NCBI GenBank assembly: GCA_030526195.1
Contig: JAUNDG010000024.1
Span: 1 to 40,265, forward strand
Reading direction: 5' to 3'
Length of the DNA: 40,265 bases
Source of the DNA: Lachnospiraceae bacterium
GTDB lineage: Bacteria > Bacillota > Clostridia > Lachnospirales > Lachnospiraceae
Shown: positions 19,891 to 28,659 of the stretch, piece by piece
Position numbering within the stretch: the stretch's first letter is position 1
How the letters are laid out: every line of letters begins with the position of its first letter
The notes under the pieces: generated by a model
Told to the model about the DNA's origin: nothing
The model's database searches: none
What the model saw: the letters and a program-made list of their open reading frames with translations, nothing else
Made by a program: the position numbers and the translations under genes

Positions 19891-19919
19891 TAGAAAAAAT
19901 GGCCGATTTCGGGTATAAT
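19891..19919 (+). promoter_or_regulatory. pgi promoter
   Basis: TATAAT (19914-19919) follows TAGAAA (19891-19896, four of six consensus positions) at 17 bp. The start codon is about 55 nt beyond the expected transcript start. Confidence 0.45.
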
Positions 19920-19978
19920 AGCCCTGTGTTATGTTTAAATCAAACAGGAAAGTTATCATAATTTTGGAGGAAAGTAAT

Positions 19979-21562
19979 ATGATCGCATGGAAGAATCTGG
20001 ACACCTTAGCTGCCTACGATAAACTGGCTGCGCTGAAGGACCACATTGATCTGGCTGCTGTGATGGCAGGCGAAAATGGTGCCGCCCGTGTGAAGGAATA
20101 TCAGGCTCCGATGGCCGGCGGTCTGAATTTCAATTATGCCGCTAAGGAAGTGGATGATGAGGTGATGGCCGCTCTGGCTGAACTGGCCGAAGAAGCTCAG
20201 CTCATCGAAAAGTTTGAAGAACTTTACAACGGCGCTGTGATCAACACAGGTGAAAACCGTATGGTCCTGCATCATCTGGCTCGTCGTCAGCTGGGCAAGG
20301 CTGTTGTGGCTGACGGTGTTGACAAGCGTGAGTTCTATGTGTCTCAGCAGAAGAAAGCTGCCGAATTTGCCGAAAAGGTGCATGCCGGTGAGATCGTCAA
20401 CGAGAAGGGCGAAGCCTTCACAGACGTGGTTCAGATCGGTATCGGCGGCAGCGATTTAGGCCCCCGTGCTCTGTACATTGCCCTTGAAAACTGGGCCAGA
20501 GCCACAGGCAACTTCAAGATGGAAGCTCATTTCATCAGCAACGTTGACCCGGACGATGCCGCTGCCGTTCTGAAGGCTGTGGATCTGTCCCGTTCACTGT
20601 TTATCGTGGTGTCCAAATCCGGTACTACACTGGAAACTCTGACAAACGAATCCTTCGTAAAAAATGCCCTGGTGGAAGCCGGTCTGGATCCGTCCAAGCA
20701 TATGCTGGCGGTTACCAGCGAAACATCCCCGATGGCTAAGAGCGAAGATTATCTGGCTGCCTTCTTTATGGATGATTACATCGGTGGCCGTTACTCATCT
20801 GTCTCCAGCGTCGGTGGTGCCGTGCTGTCACTGGCTTTCGGTCCGGAAGTCTTTGATCGCATCCTGAAGGGTGCTGCTGACGAGGATCAGCTGGCCACAG
20901 AAAAGGATATCCGCAAGAATCCGGATATGCTGGATGCTCTGATCGGCCTGTATGAACGCAATGTTCAGGGTTACACAGCCACAGCTGTTCTGCCGTATTC
21001 ACAGGCGCTGTCCCGTTTCCCGGCTCATCTGCAGCAGTGCGATATGGAATCCAACGGTAAGACTGTTAACCGTTTCGGCGAACCGGTCAACTATGTGACA
21101 GGTCCGGTCATTTTCGGTGAACCGGGTACCAACGGTCAGCATTCCTTCTATCAGCTGCTTCATCAGGGTTCCGATATCATCCCGCTTCAGTTCGTCGGCT
21201 TCAGAAACAGCCAGATCGGCGATGACATCATCATCGAAGGCAGCACAAGCCAGGCTAAGCTTTGCGCTAACGTGGCCGCTCAGATCGTGGCCTTCGCCTG
21301 CGGTAAGAAGGATGAGAACCTGAACAAGGATTTCAAGGGCGGTCGTCCCTCCAGCATCATCGTTGGTGATCAGCTGACACCGGAAGCACTGGGCGCTCTG
21401 CTGGCTCATTTTGAAAACAAGATTATGTTCCAGGGCTTCCTTTGGAATCTGAACAGCTTCGATCAGGAAGGTGTTCAGTTGGGTAAGGTTCTGGCTAAAC
21501 GTGTTCTGGCCCATGACACCGATGGTGCTCTGAAGGCCTTCAGCGATCTTCTGAATATCTGA
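19979..21562 (+). CDS. pgi: glucose-6-phosphate isomerase
   Basis: This 527-residue cytoplasmic enzyme interconverts glucose 6-phosphate and fructose 6-phosphate in glycolysis and gluconeogenesis. Family signatures are IGIGGSDLGPRAL (phosphate and sugar binding), VSKSGTTLETLTNES, GGRYSSVSSVGG, the GEPGTNGQHSFYQLLHQG motif carrying the catalytic Glu and His, and a C-terminal SFDQEGVQLGK with the catalytic Lys. Length is normal for a full bacterial Pgi. GGAGG at 19966-19970 fixes the start at 19979; a start 48 bases upstream has no ribosome site. It is probably monocistronic, with a terminator at 21639. Codon use favours CTG, GCT and GGT, suggesting high expression. Ends in TGA. Confidence 0.96.
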   Translation: MIAWKNLDTLAAYDKLAALKDHIDLAAVMAGENGAARVKEYQAPMAGGLNFNYAAKEVDDEVMAALAELAEEAQLIEKFEELYNGAVINTGENRMVLHHLARRQLGKAVVADGVDKREFYVSQQKKAAEFAEKVHAGEIVNEKGEAFTDVVQIGIGGSDLGPRALYIALENWARATGNFKMEAHFISNVDPDDAAAVLKAVDLSRSLFIVVSKSGTTLETLTNESFVKNALVEAGLDPSKHMLAVTSETSPMAKSEDYLAAFFMDDYIGGRYSSVSSVGGAVLSLAFGPEVFDRILKGAADEDQLATEKDIRKNPDMLDALIGLYERNVQGYTATAVLPYSQALSRFPAHLQQCDMESNGKTVNRFGEPVNYVTGPVIFGEPGTNGQHSFYQLLHQGSDIIPLQFVGFRNSQIGDDIIIEGSTSQAKLCANVAAQIVAFACGKKDENLNKDFKGGRPSSIIVGDQLTPEALGALLAHFENKIMFQGFLWNLNSFDQEGVQLGKVLAKRVLAHDTDGALKAFSDLLNI

Positions 21563-21638
21563 TAGAAGAGCGCTGGCGCGTGCATACCCTGTCAATGACA
21601 GGGGGATATGAAAAACTGCATAAGACAGGTTTACTAGC

Positions 21639-21674
21639 ACTGCCGTCGGTCTCATGACCGGCGGCAGTTTTTTT
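21639..21674 (+). terminator. pgi terminator
   Basis: ACTGCCG-CGGTC pairs with GACCGGCGGCAGT across a TCAT loop, followed by TTTTTTT (to 21674). It is 77 bp after the pgi stop. Confidence 0.88.
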
Positions 21675-21720
21675 GCTTAAAAGAGTAGCGCCTTGAACAA
21701 AGACCATTTTCTATAATAAA

Positions 21721-21780
21721 GACACCCCTCCGGGGGATCGACACATGAATCTGTGCCGGTCAACCCGGAGGGGTGTCTTT
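21721..21780. terminator. bidirectional terminator between pgi and the LacI-type gene
   Basis: GACACCCCTCCGGG (21721-21734) and CCCGGAGGGGTGTC (21764-21777) form a perfect 14-bp stem, with further pairing inside the loop. TCTTTT follows on the plus strand and TTTATTATAG on the minus strand, so it can serve both converging genes. Confidence 0.8.
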
Positions 21781-21811
21781 TGGTAAATGGAATAAATAGG
21801 GGATCAGGTGA

Positions 21812-22825
21812 TCATATTTGACGGACACTGTCTCTTTCGATAAGTGTCGTGTTAATGCTGTGGCGCATGGTCGGGATGTCATCCGGCTGCTCCAGTCGGG
21901 CAATCAGAATTTGCACCGCATAGCGCCCCATGTAATACTTCGGCACGTTGACCGAGGTCAGAGCCGGAGAGAGGAGGACGTTGGATGAGGTGTTGTCAAA
22001 ACCGACAACGGAGATATCCTCCGGTAACTTATAGCCGTGCTGGGTTAAGGCCAGCATGCAGGAATAGGCAATCACGTCGTTGTCCGCAAAAAAGGCTGTC
22101 GGCAACGGGCCTGTGTGCTCATCAAGATAACGATTCATGTCTGCGTAAGCCGTTTCAGCCGCCGGATCCACCGGGATTTCGATGGAGGTACACTCATCTC
22201 TATAGGGAGATGAGGCCAGCGCGATCTGGTAACCCTGGCGGCGTTCGCAGAAGTTCGGGATCGGTGTATCGGAACACAGATAACCAAAACGGCGATGACC
22301 CTTGTCCAGCAGATGGCGGATGGCCAATTCAACACCTTGAATGTTGTTGATCGTGACACAGTCGTAAGGACAGTTGCGCAGAGCGGCATCAAGGATCACG
22401 ACGGGCAGCGGTGAATCGGCAAAGACAGTAAAGTCCTCGTCCGCCATTTCTGTGGCCAGGATGATCAGTCCGGCAGATTCTGATGACAGAATGTGCCGCC
22501 ACTGTTCTGCATGATCCTGAGAGGCATAGAAATAGAAGAGTTGCAGGCGATAACCCGAGTCGGCAATCTGTGCCCCGATGCCATCCATTAGGGCAGAGAA
22601 GAAGGCTGTGTCGCCATCAACCCACCCGTGTTTTTTGTAAATAACCAGCGTGATGAGCTTGGAATTGCTGCGGCGCACATTCTTTTTCAGACCGTGCTTA
22701 TCGGCAGCCTCGAGAATCATTGCTCGTGTCTCTTCGCTGATGCCTTTCTTTCCGTTTAATGCAATTGAAACTGTTGCCGGCGAAACGCCGAGCATTTCAG
22801 CTAATTCTCTGGCGGTAGTGGCCAT
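21812..22825 (-). CDS. LacI-family transcriptional repressor
   Basis: This 337-residue regulator has an N-terminal HTH (TARELAEMLGVSPATVSIALNGKKGIS, with hinge helix) and a periplasmic-binding-like effector domain (about 60-330). It is divergently transcribed from the sugar operon at 23.2 kb and probably represses it until the sugar or a derivative binds. The start at 22825 is chosen because GGAGG stands eight bases before it on the minus strand; a TTG 18 bases upstream overlaps this site. The promoter is visible (22855-22883). Ends in TGA. Confidence 0.9.
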   Translation of the reverse strand: MATTARELAEMLGVSPATVSIALNGKKGISEETRAMILEAADKHGLKKNVRRSNSKLITLVIYKKHGWVDGDTAFFSALMDGIGAQIADSGYRLQLFYFYASQDHAEQWRHILSSESAGLIILATEMADEDFTVFADSPLPVVILDAALRNCPYDCVTINNIQGVELAIRHLLDKGHRRFGYLCSDTPIPNFCERRQGYQIALASSPYRDECTSIEIPVDPAAETAYADMNRYLDEHTGPLPTAFFADNDVIAYSCMLALTQHGYKLPEDISVVGFDNTSSNVLLSPALTSVNVPKYYMGRYAVQILIARLEQPDDIPTMRHSINTTLIERDSVRQI

Positions 22826-22854
22826 TTTTATTACCTCCGTCAATAACTGCCCTT

Positions 22855-22883
22855 ATTATAGTGAATTATAAATCGGTGGTCAA
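22855..22883 (-). promoter_or_regulatory. promoter of the LacI-type gene
   Basis: On the minus strand, TTGACC (22878-22883) and TATAAT (22855-22860) are 17 bp apart. Farther upstream, TAAAC and GTTTA arms around 22895-22912 form a loose inverted repeat that may be an operator. Confidence 0.65.
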
Positions 22884-23031
22884 TATTAATCTAAACATTT
22901 ACTAAAGGTTTATTTAAAAATTTAGTTGTCGGAATAATGCGTTTAGCCGTGATTCAGAGAAAAAGGTGGATATGATGCACAAAACAGGGGTGCATTTCCT
23001 TGTGTAAACTAATGAAATGACGATGGGTCTG

Positions 23032-23060
23032 TTGACATGCCGGGGACGACTATGTAAAGT
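23032..23060 (+). promoter_or_regulatory. promoter of the sugar ABC operon
   Basis: TTGACA (23032-23037) and TAAAGT (23055-23060) are 17 bp apart. The expected transcript starts near 23067, leaving a leader of about 100 nt. Confidence 0.65.
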
Positions 23061-23071
23061 GCGATTAAAGT

Positions 23072-23103
23072 TAAGTGTTGAATTTAGTAATCACGAACAC
23101 TTA
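23072..23103 (+). promoter_or_regulatory. inverted repeat in the sugar-operon leader, possible operator
   Basis: TAAGTGTT (23072-23079) and AACACTTA (23096-23103) are perfect arms 16 nt apart just downstream of the expected transcript start. The site could bind the divergent LacI-type repressor or form an RNA hairpin. Most LacI operators are more compact, so this is tentative. Confidence 0.4.
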
Positions 23104-23166
23104 TCTTTAGAAACAAGGGAAGCAATGTTTCAGACTATCTACTATTATGAAAGGTGGAAAAAAGAA

Positions 23167-24270
23167 ATGAAAAAACTCGTCGCACTTGCTTTGACAGCAG
23201 CCCTGACACTGGGCCTGACAGCCTGCGGTTCTTCAAACTCAGGCTCCGCATCTTCTGATGCACCTGCAGCAGAATCATCTGCAGAAGCCATAACTGAAGC
23301 TACAACCGAATCAAGAGGTAAGATCGCTGTTATCCGTAACATGCAGAACTCCGATCATACCGCTCAGTTCTTTCAGGGTTGTATTGAAGAAGGTGAAGCT
23401 CTTGGCTACACAGTCGATACATTCATGTCCGATCAGGATGATGTTAAGATGCAGGACCTTATGAACCAGGCTCTGTCAAAAGACTATGATATCTGGGTCC
23501 TGTCACACGCTAACGAAGGTTATCAGTACGATATCGTTTCCAAGGCTGTTGAAAAAGGCATCAAGGTTGTCGGTTTCGACTGCGGTGGCGAACATGTTCC
23601 GGGCGTTACCTACACATCTCAGGATGACGTCTCTCTTTCCAAACTGTCTCTGGATGCTATGATCGAACAGGTTAAGACATTCGGCGAAGAAGAACCGATC
23701 AAGTTTGCTGAAATCAACGTTCTTGGTCTGATCGTTCCGTTCGACACACGTCACTCCGTTATCGAAGAGTACCAGAATGAAGGCAAGCTGGAATGCGTAC
23801 AGATCATCTCTCCGGACCTTGCCGGCGATACATATGCTCAGATCCACACAGCTATGACAGCTGTTCTGAACAACAACCCGGGCCCGATCGGTCTGTGGGC
23901 TGCCACCTCCAACTTCCTGGATGGTGCTGTTGATGCTATTAATGATGCCGGTCGTGACAATGTCACCATCACAGCTGTTGATATCTCCAACACTGAGCTG
24001 ACACGTATGACAAAGGTCCCGTCATACTATGCCTGCGCCGCTGTTGACCCGTATGTTATCGGTCAGGTTGACGTTCGTCTTGGCGTTCTGAAGACACTGG
24101 GTGTTGAAACTCCGGAAACATATGCTCTGGATGCCGTTAATATCTATGGTAAAGACATCACAGCTGATGATTCCATGACAACTCTGAGCGAAAAATTTGA
24201 GAACTTCGGCTGGACAGAAGATTTCAACACAGACGAAATCAAAGCTCTCAGAGAACAGTACGCTAAATAA
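23167..24270 (+). CDS. sugar-binding lipoprotein of ABC transporter (RbsB-like)
   Basis: This 367-residue periplasmic-binding protein has a lipoprotein signal (lipobox LTAC, Cys20) and a Ser/Ala-rich tether. The mature part has the two-lobe Peripla_BP_4 fold (KIAVIRNMQNSDHTAQFFQGCIEEG; WVLSHANEG; VVGFDCGG; TAVDISNTEL). It delivers a sugar to the permease encoded two genes on. The start at 23167 follows an AAAGGTGG site and gives a proper signal peptide, unlike the longer frame from 23017. It is the first gene of the operon; a stable hairpin after it could favour its higher expression. The substrate cannot be read from sequence. Ends in TAA. Confidence 0.88.
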   Translation: MKKLVALALTAALTLGLTACGSSNSGSASSDAPAAESSAEAITEATTESRGKIAVIRNMQNSDHTAQFFQGCIEEGEALGYTVDTFMSDQDDVKMQDLMNQALSKDYDIWVLSHANEGYQYDIVSKAVEKGIKVVGFDCGGEHVPGVTYTSQDDVSLSKLSLDAMIEQVKTFGEEEPIKFAEINVLGLIVPFDTRHSVIEEYQNEGKLECVQIISPDLAGDTYAQIHTAMTAVLNNNPGPIGLWAATSNFLDGAVDAINDAGRDNVTITAVDISNTELTRMTKVPSYYACAAVDPYVIGQVDVRLGVLKTLGVETPETYALDAVNIYGKDITADDSMTTLSEKFENFGWTEDFNTDEIKALREQYAK

Positions 24271-24297
24271 TCATAAAAAACATATATGCCAAAACCG

Positions 24298-24321
24298 GAG
24301 GAAGGGCGAAAGCCCTTCCTC
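24298..24321 (+). promoter_or_regulatory. intercistronic stem-loop
   Basis: GAGGAAGGGC-GAAA-GCCCTTCCTC is a perfect 10-bp stem with a GNRA tetraloop between the binding-protein and ATPase genes. No T run follows. Such hairpins protect the upstream mRNA or partially terminate, giving excess binding protein. Confidence 0.7.
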
Positions 24322-24411
24322 TTACAAAGATAGAGGCTTGAAGGAAAGTTCTATATTAGAAGGTTCTAGATTAGTATCGGTTTTCTTCGAAAAAACGTAA
24401 AAGGTGAGATT

Positions 24412-25938
24412 ATGGCAGTAACAACGAAAATTGAAATGCAGGATATCTGCGTCGAGTTCCCGGGTGTCAAAGCTCTGCAGGATGTAAATTTCTCCTTCGA
24501 GAGCGGCCACGTGACAGCCCTTGTAGGGGCCAACGGTGCGGGTAAATCGACGCTTATGAAGGTCCTGTCCGGTGTTTATAACCATTACACAGGGCAGATC
24601 TATTTAGACGGGAAACCGGTTGAGATCCGTAACCCCAATCAGGCGAAGGATTTCGGTTTTGAAACTGTGTACCAGGAGGTTGATACAGCGCTGGTATCAA
24701 CACTGACCGTAGCAGAAAATATCATGATGGATTATCTGGCCCGCGGTCTTGGTCACAAACAGTTAGTAGACAACAAATACATGCGCGCAGAGGCTAAAAA
24801 GGTGCTTGATGAGATCGGGGTGGAAATTCCGCTGAATATGATCGTTGAGCAGCTGAGCATGGCACAGAAGCAGATGGTCCTCATCGCCCGTGCCGTTCTG
24901 AGAAACTGCAAGTTCCTCATTCTTGATGAGCCGACGGCGCCGCTGAGTAATGCAGAAACTGAGAAGCTCTTTAATATTGTGCGTGGCCTGCGTGACAAAG
25001 GCGTGGGTGTCATCTTCATTTCCCACAGATTGAATGAGCTTTTTGAAATATGTGAAACCATGACCGTTCTTCGCGACGGCCGTATCACAGAAGCCAACGT
25101 AAAGCTGGACGAGAACATTTCCATTAAGAATATTGTTGAAATGATGCTCGGCCGTGCCTTTGATGAAAAACTGGACAGAAGCGGTCGTGTCATTGGTGAA
25201 AATGCCCTTGAAGCCCGCGGTCTGACAGAGAAGACAGGTCTTGTTAAAGACATCAATATGTATGTCCGCAAGGGCGAGATCGTGGGTATCTCCGGTCTGG
25301 TCGGCGCCGGCAAAACAGAGCTGTGCAAGACCATTTACGGGGCCTATGGCCGTTTTGACGGTGAACTCCTCATCGACGGCAAGCCTGTGAATTTCAAAAA
25401 TCCGCAGCAGGCCGTAAAGGCCGGTATCGCCCTTATCCCGGAAGAGAGACGGAAAGAGGGGATCATCGTCGGTGAAACTGTGGCCACCAATATGAGTATG
25501 GCCACACTGAGCAAATACACAGGTTTCCTGAGTATTGTGAACACCGCCAAGGAACTTGAGTCCGTGAAGCGCCTCATCGAGGCTGTCCGGGTCAAGACCC
25601 CGTCGCCGAAGCAGCGGATCGAAAACCTGTCAGGTGGTAACCAGCAGAAGATCACCATCGGTAAATGGCTTGATTCTGATGCAGAAGTCTACATCTTCGA
25701 TGAACCCACCAAGGGTATCGACGTCGGCGCCAAGCAGGACGTTTACAAGCTTATTGTTGAACTGGCTCGCCAGGGCAAAGCGATTATTTATTCCAGCAGC
25801 GAGCAGAGTGAGATCCTTCAGCTGACAGACCGTGTCTATATCATGTACGGCGGCAAGATCCAGAAGGAATTCAACACTGACGATGTTACAGAAGAAAAAC
25901 TGCTTCTCTATTCAACAGGGGGTAAAGAAAATGAGTAA
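24412..25938 (+). CDS. sugar ABC transporter ATPase with two nucleotide-binding domains (RbsA/MglA-like)
   Basis: This 508-residue cytoplasmic ATPase is a tandem duplication typical of monosaccharide importers. The first domain has Walker A GANGAGKST, a degenerate signature LSMAQKQ and Walker B LILDEPTAP. The second has a degenerate Walker A GLVGAGKTE, an intact LSGGNQQK signature and YIFDEPTKGID. This one-active-site arrangement is normal for RbsA, MglA and XylG. AAGGTGAG precedes the ATG. Its last eight bases overlap the permease gene, indicating translational coupling. Ends in TAA. Confidence 0.94.
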   Translation: MAVTTKIEMQDICVEFPGVKALQDVNFSFESGHVTALVGANGAGKSTLMKVLSGVYNHYTGQIYLDGKPVEIRNPNQAKDFGFETVYQEVDTALVSTLTVAENIMMDYLARGLGHKQLVDNKYMRAEAKKVLDEIGVEIPLNMIVEQLSMAQKQMVLIARAVLRNCKFLILDEPTAPLSNAETEKLFNIVRGLRDKGVGVIFISHRLNELFEICETMTVLRDGRITEANVKLDENISIKNIVEMMLGRAFDEKLDRSGRVIGENALEARGLTEKTGLVKDINMYVRKGEIVGISGLVGAGKTELCKTIYGAYGRFDGELLIDGKPVNFKNPQQAVKAGIALIPEERRKEGIIVGETVATNMSMATLSKYTGFLSIVNTAKELESVKRLIEAVRVKTPSPKQRIENLSGGNQQKITIGKWLDSDAEVYIFDEPTKGIDVGAKQDVYKLIVELARQGKAIIYSSSEQSEILQLTDRVYIMYGGKIQKEFNTDDVTEEKLLLYSTGGKENE

Positions 25939-26923
25939 GTCTATGGATAAAAACAGCAAAAGAAAGATTTCGCGCTTCCTCTCATCCTGGGGCGCCGTGC
26001 TTTCCATGATCATCGCCTTTGCGATCTTTTCAATTCTGCAGCCGGAATTCTTCTGCTCATGGAGCAATTTTGAAAGTATTTTAAGAGCTGCTTCCATCAC
26101 AGTTGTTATTTCAATGGGTATGACTTTCGCCTTCTCCTGCGGTGTGTTCGACCTCTCCGTTGGCGCCGTCGCTACCCTGGGTGCTGCCTTCTCCCTGACC
26201 TTCATGGTCTGGTACGGCATGCCGATGTGGATCGCCATCATCATGACATGCGTGGCCTGTATGCTGGTTGGTGTCCTCAACTCAATCCTGGTTCTGAAAT
26301 TTAAGATCCCGGCCATCCTGGCCACACTGGCTATGCAGTTTATCCTGAGCGGTACAGCCCTGACCTATTCAGGCGGTTCCGTTATCAGCCCGACTATCGC
26401 CGGTGCCAAGGGTCAGCCGATCGTTATGCAGGTGCCGGACCTCTTCTGGAAACTGGGTAAGGCTCCCTGGATCTACATCATCATGATCGTTCTGGTGCTC
26501 TTCGTAGCCTTCTTCCAGAACAAGACAAAGCACGGCCGTTACCTGTACATGGTCGGTGCCAACCCGGAAGCTGCCAAGCTGACAGGTATTAACGTTAACG
26601 CTTACCGGACCTTCGCCTTCGTGGCCACAGGCTTCTTCGCCGCTATCGGTGGTGCCCTTATCGTATCACGTGCCGGTACCGTCGCGGCTTCTGCCGGTGA
26701 CTCTTACCTGATGCCGTCCATCGCTGCCGTTAACATCGGTATCTCTGTTGCCGGCATCGGCAAGCCGAATGCCATCGGTACTCTGATCGGTGCCCTGCTG
26801 CTTCAGGTCGTTGAAAATGGTCTGTTCATGCTGTCAGTGCCGTATTATTCCATCAACATTGCCAAGGGTCTTATCCTTGTTCTGGCTCTTGTCCTCAGCA
26901 ACCTTGGCCAGGAATCTAAGTAA
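25931..26923 (+). CDS. sugar ABC transporter permease (RbsC-like)
   Basis: This 330-residue protein of the BPD_transp_2 family has about eight to ten hydrophobic helices and forms the membrane channel with the ATPase. Conserved features are the GMTFAFSCGVFDLSVGA segment (about 70-86) and the ATPase-coupling loop with GANPEAAKLTGINV (about 212-225). The start at 25931 overlaps the ATPase stop (ATGAGTAA) and follows AGGGGG. The longer upstream frame is the ATPase gene's shadow. Ends in TAA. Confidence 0.93.
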   Translation: MSKSMDKNSKRKISRFLSSWGAVLSMIIAFAIFSILQPEFFCSWSNFESILRAASITVVISMGMTFAFSCGVFDLSVGAVATLGAAFSLTFMVWYGMPMWIAIIMTCVACMLVGVLNSILVLKFKIPAILATLAMQFILSGTALTYSGGSVISPTIAGAKGQPIVMQVPDLFWKLGKAPWIYIIMIVLVLFVAFFQNKTKHGRYLYMVGANPEAAKLTGINVNAYRTFAFVATGFFAAIGGALIVSRAGTVAASAGDSYLMPSIAAVNIGISVAGIGKPNAIGTLIGALLLQVVENGLFMLSVPYYSINIAKGLILVLALVLSNLGQESK

Positions 26924-26933
26924 ACCATCAGTT

Positions 26934-26957
26934 TGCGCAGGATTCTTGTCCTGCGCA
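26934..26957 (+). promoter_or_regulatory. intercistronic stem-loop
   Basis: TGCGCAGGA (26934-26942) pairs perfectly with TCCTGCGCA (26949-26957) between the permease and mutarotase genes. Without a T run it is more likely a processing or stability element than a terminator. Confidence 0.55.
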
Positions 26958-26980
26958 TCTAAACTCAAAGGACAATTATT

Positions 26981-27427
26981 ATGCTTAAAGGTATTCCTGC
27001 CGTGATTTCCCCGGAGCTTTTGAAGGTTCTGGCAGAAATGGGTCACGGCGACATGATCGTGATCGGCGATGCCCATTTTGCTTCTGCCGCTTTCGCTAAA
27101 GAGGGCAAGCTAGTGCGTGCCGACGGGATCAGCGCAGCGAAGATGGCCGATGCCATTTTAACCCTGATGCCCCTTGACGGCTGGGCTGAGCATTCAGTCT
27201 ATGCTCTGGGCATCAGTGATGGCAATGGCGGTTTTCAGGTCGGCAATGCTGTCACTGAAATCCTCGAGGTGGTGAGGGGCCACGATGAAAAAGCCTACGA
27301 CACCGCCAAGACCGTTGATCGTTTCGATTTTTACGATATGGCGAAGCAGGCCTATGCCGTGCTGGCAACCGGTGAAGCCGATCATTATGGCTGCATCATT
27401 CTTCAGAAGGGTGTGTGCGGCGCTTAA
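26981..27427 (+). CDS. RbsD/FucU-family sugar mutarotase
   Basis: This 148-residue cytoplasmic enzyme converts sugar anomers (ribose pyranase or L-fucose mutarotase class). The N terminus LKGIPAVISPELLKVLAEMGHGDMIVIGDAHF contains the family's catalytic His in GHGD and the following DAHF; it is closer to FucU than to RbsD by length and by this segment. AAAGGA precedes the ATG. Its place in the operon suggests it converts the imported anomer for the next enzyme. The exact sugar is unknown. Ends in TAA. Confidence 0.85.
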   Translation: MLKGIPAVISPELLKVLAEMGHGDMIVIGDAHFASAAFAKEGKLVRADGISAAKMADAILTLMPLDGWAEHSVYALGISDGNGGFQVGNAVTEILEVVRGHDEKAYDTAKTVDRFDFYDMAKQAYAVLATGEADHYGCIILQKGVCGA

Positions 27428-27465
27428 GACAAATCATTTTTTGCAGATAATCAGGAGGTGCTGCT

Positions 27466-28500
27466 ATGAAGTGGCGTAAAGGTATGGGCGGACTTGATTT
27501 CTCCGCTTTACACGATATCTGGATGGAAGACTTCGAAGGCAATCTTCAGAGAGCCGACGAGCCGTATTTTAAAGCTAAGAAAATTGCGCCGGGTACCTGG
27601 CAGGTGCTCAGCGTGGGTGATTATTCCTATGTGATCGAAGGTGATGATGAAGTGCTCGTCATCGACAGCGGTCAGGGGGCCGGTAACTTAAGAGAGTTCT
27701 GCCAGAGCCTGGTACCGGACAAGCCCTGCTACCGTCTGCTGAACACCCATAACCATTTTGACCATACCCTTAACAACTATCAGTTTGATGTGGTCTACAT
27801 GCATGAAAAATGCTATGACGGTCGCTGGACAGCCATGGGTGAGTATGCCGAGCTGGATGTGCCGACAGATTATCCGGTCATTTTCCTGAAGGATGGTGAC
27901 GTGATCAATCTGAAGGGTCGTGAACTTGAGGTTTACAACATTGAAGAGCACTGCGCCGGTTCTCTTCAGTTCCTTGACCGGAAGAATCGGATCCTGTTCT
28001 GCGGCGACGAGCTGAATGGCAATTTCTTTGACAGCCGCATTTCCGTCGAACATTCTTATAAGAACCTGAAGAGATGGATGTCCTTCCGTGATGCATACGA
28101 CACTCTGTGCTCCGGTAACGGCATTCACTCCGCAGAATATGTGGACCGGTATTACGAGACCGCCAAGTATATTCTGGAAGGTCATGCCAGTGAAGGTGTT
28201 GAGTTCTACGAACCGTATGAGGATCACATTGCTTCCATGCCGACTTATGAAGGTCTGCCGGTGAAGACTCGCCGCGGTCCCAACATGGAAGGTTTCGCCG
28301 GGCTCCTCATCGCCAAGGGCTGGGGCAAGCATGTTGAACTCAATCACGGTCGCGGCTGCTTCTGCCTCACTCGGAAGCTGACGCCGGACGGTATGTTCGA
28401 CAGAGAACTTAAAATGAATGACTGCCGTTTCTGCTACTACCTCAACAGAATCTGGGATAGAAGAAACGATTATACCAACGATATCAGCAGCATTTTCTAA
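27466..28500 (+). CDS. metallo-beta-lactamase-fold hydrolase
   Basis: This 344-residue cytoplasmic protein carries the metal motif NTHNHFDH (T-x-H-x-H-x-D-H), a downstream metal His in EEHCAGS and GDEL, so a dinuclear zinc or iron site is expected. The C-terminal 100 residues (about 245-344) are outside the core fold and contain several Cys residues. AGGAGGTG (27453-27460) fixes the start. Being last in the sugar-import operon, it may hydrolyse a sugar lactone or ester, but no reaction can be assigned from sequence. Ends in TAA. Confidence 0.85.
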   Translation: MKWRKGMGGLDFSALHDIWMEDFEGNLQRADEPYFKAKKIAPGTWQVLSVGDYSYVIEGDDEVLVIDSGQGAGNLREFCQSLVPDKPCYRLLNTHNHFDHTLNNYQFDVVYMHEKCYDGRWTAMGEYAELDVPTDYPVIFLKDGDVINLKGRELEVYNIEEHCAGSLQFLDRKNRILFCGDELNGNFFDSRISVEHSYKNLKRWMSFRDAYDTLCSGNGIHSAEYVDRYYETAKYILEGHASEGVEFYEPYEDHIASMPTYEGLPVKTRRGPNMEGFAGLLIAKGWGKHVELNHGRGCFCLTRKLTPDGMFDRELKMNDCRFCYYLNRIWDRRNDYTNDISSIF

Positions 28501-28507
28501 AACAGTC

Positions 28508-28539
28508 GGAGGTCGATGATCATCGTCGACCTCCTTTCT
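28508..28539 (+). terminator. terminator of the sugar operon
   Basis: GGAGGTCGA (28508-28516) and TCGACCTCC (28526-28534) with inner GAT/ATC pairing are followed by TTTCTT. Confidence 0.8.
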
Positions 28540-28659
28540 TATTGAAAATGGAATCTCACAGGCCGGCCGTCTCACGAAGTCCCGCAACTTTAGCATCAGG
28601 CGAGCGGCTTGTATCAGTTGAACCCACATGTGTCGGGTTCAGATTGGGATGAAAAGCGT

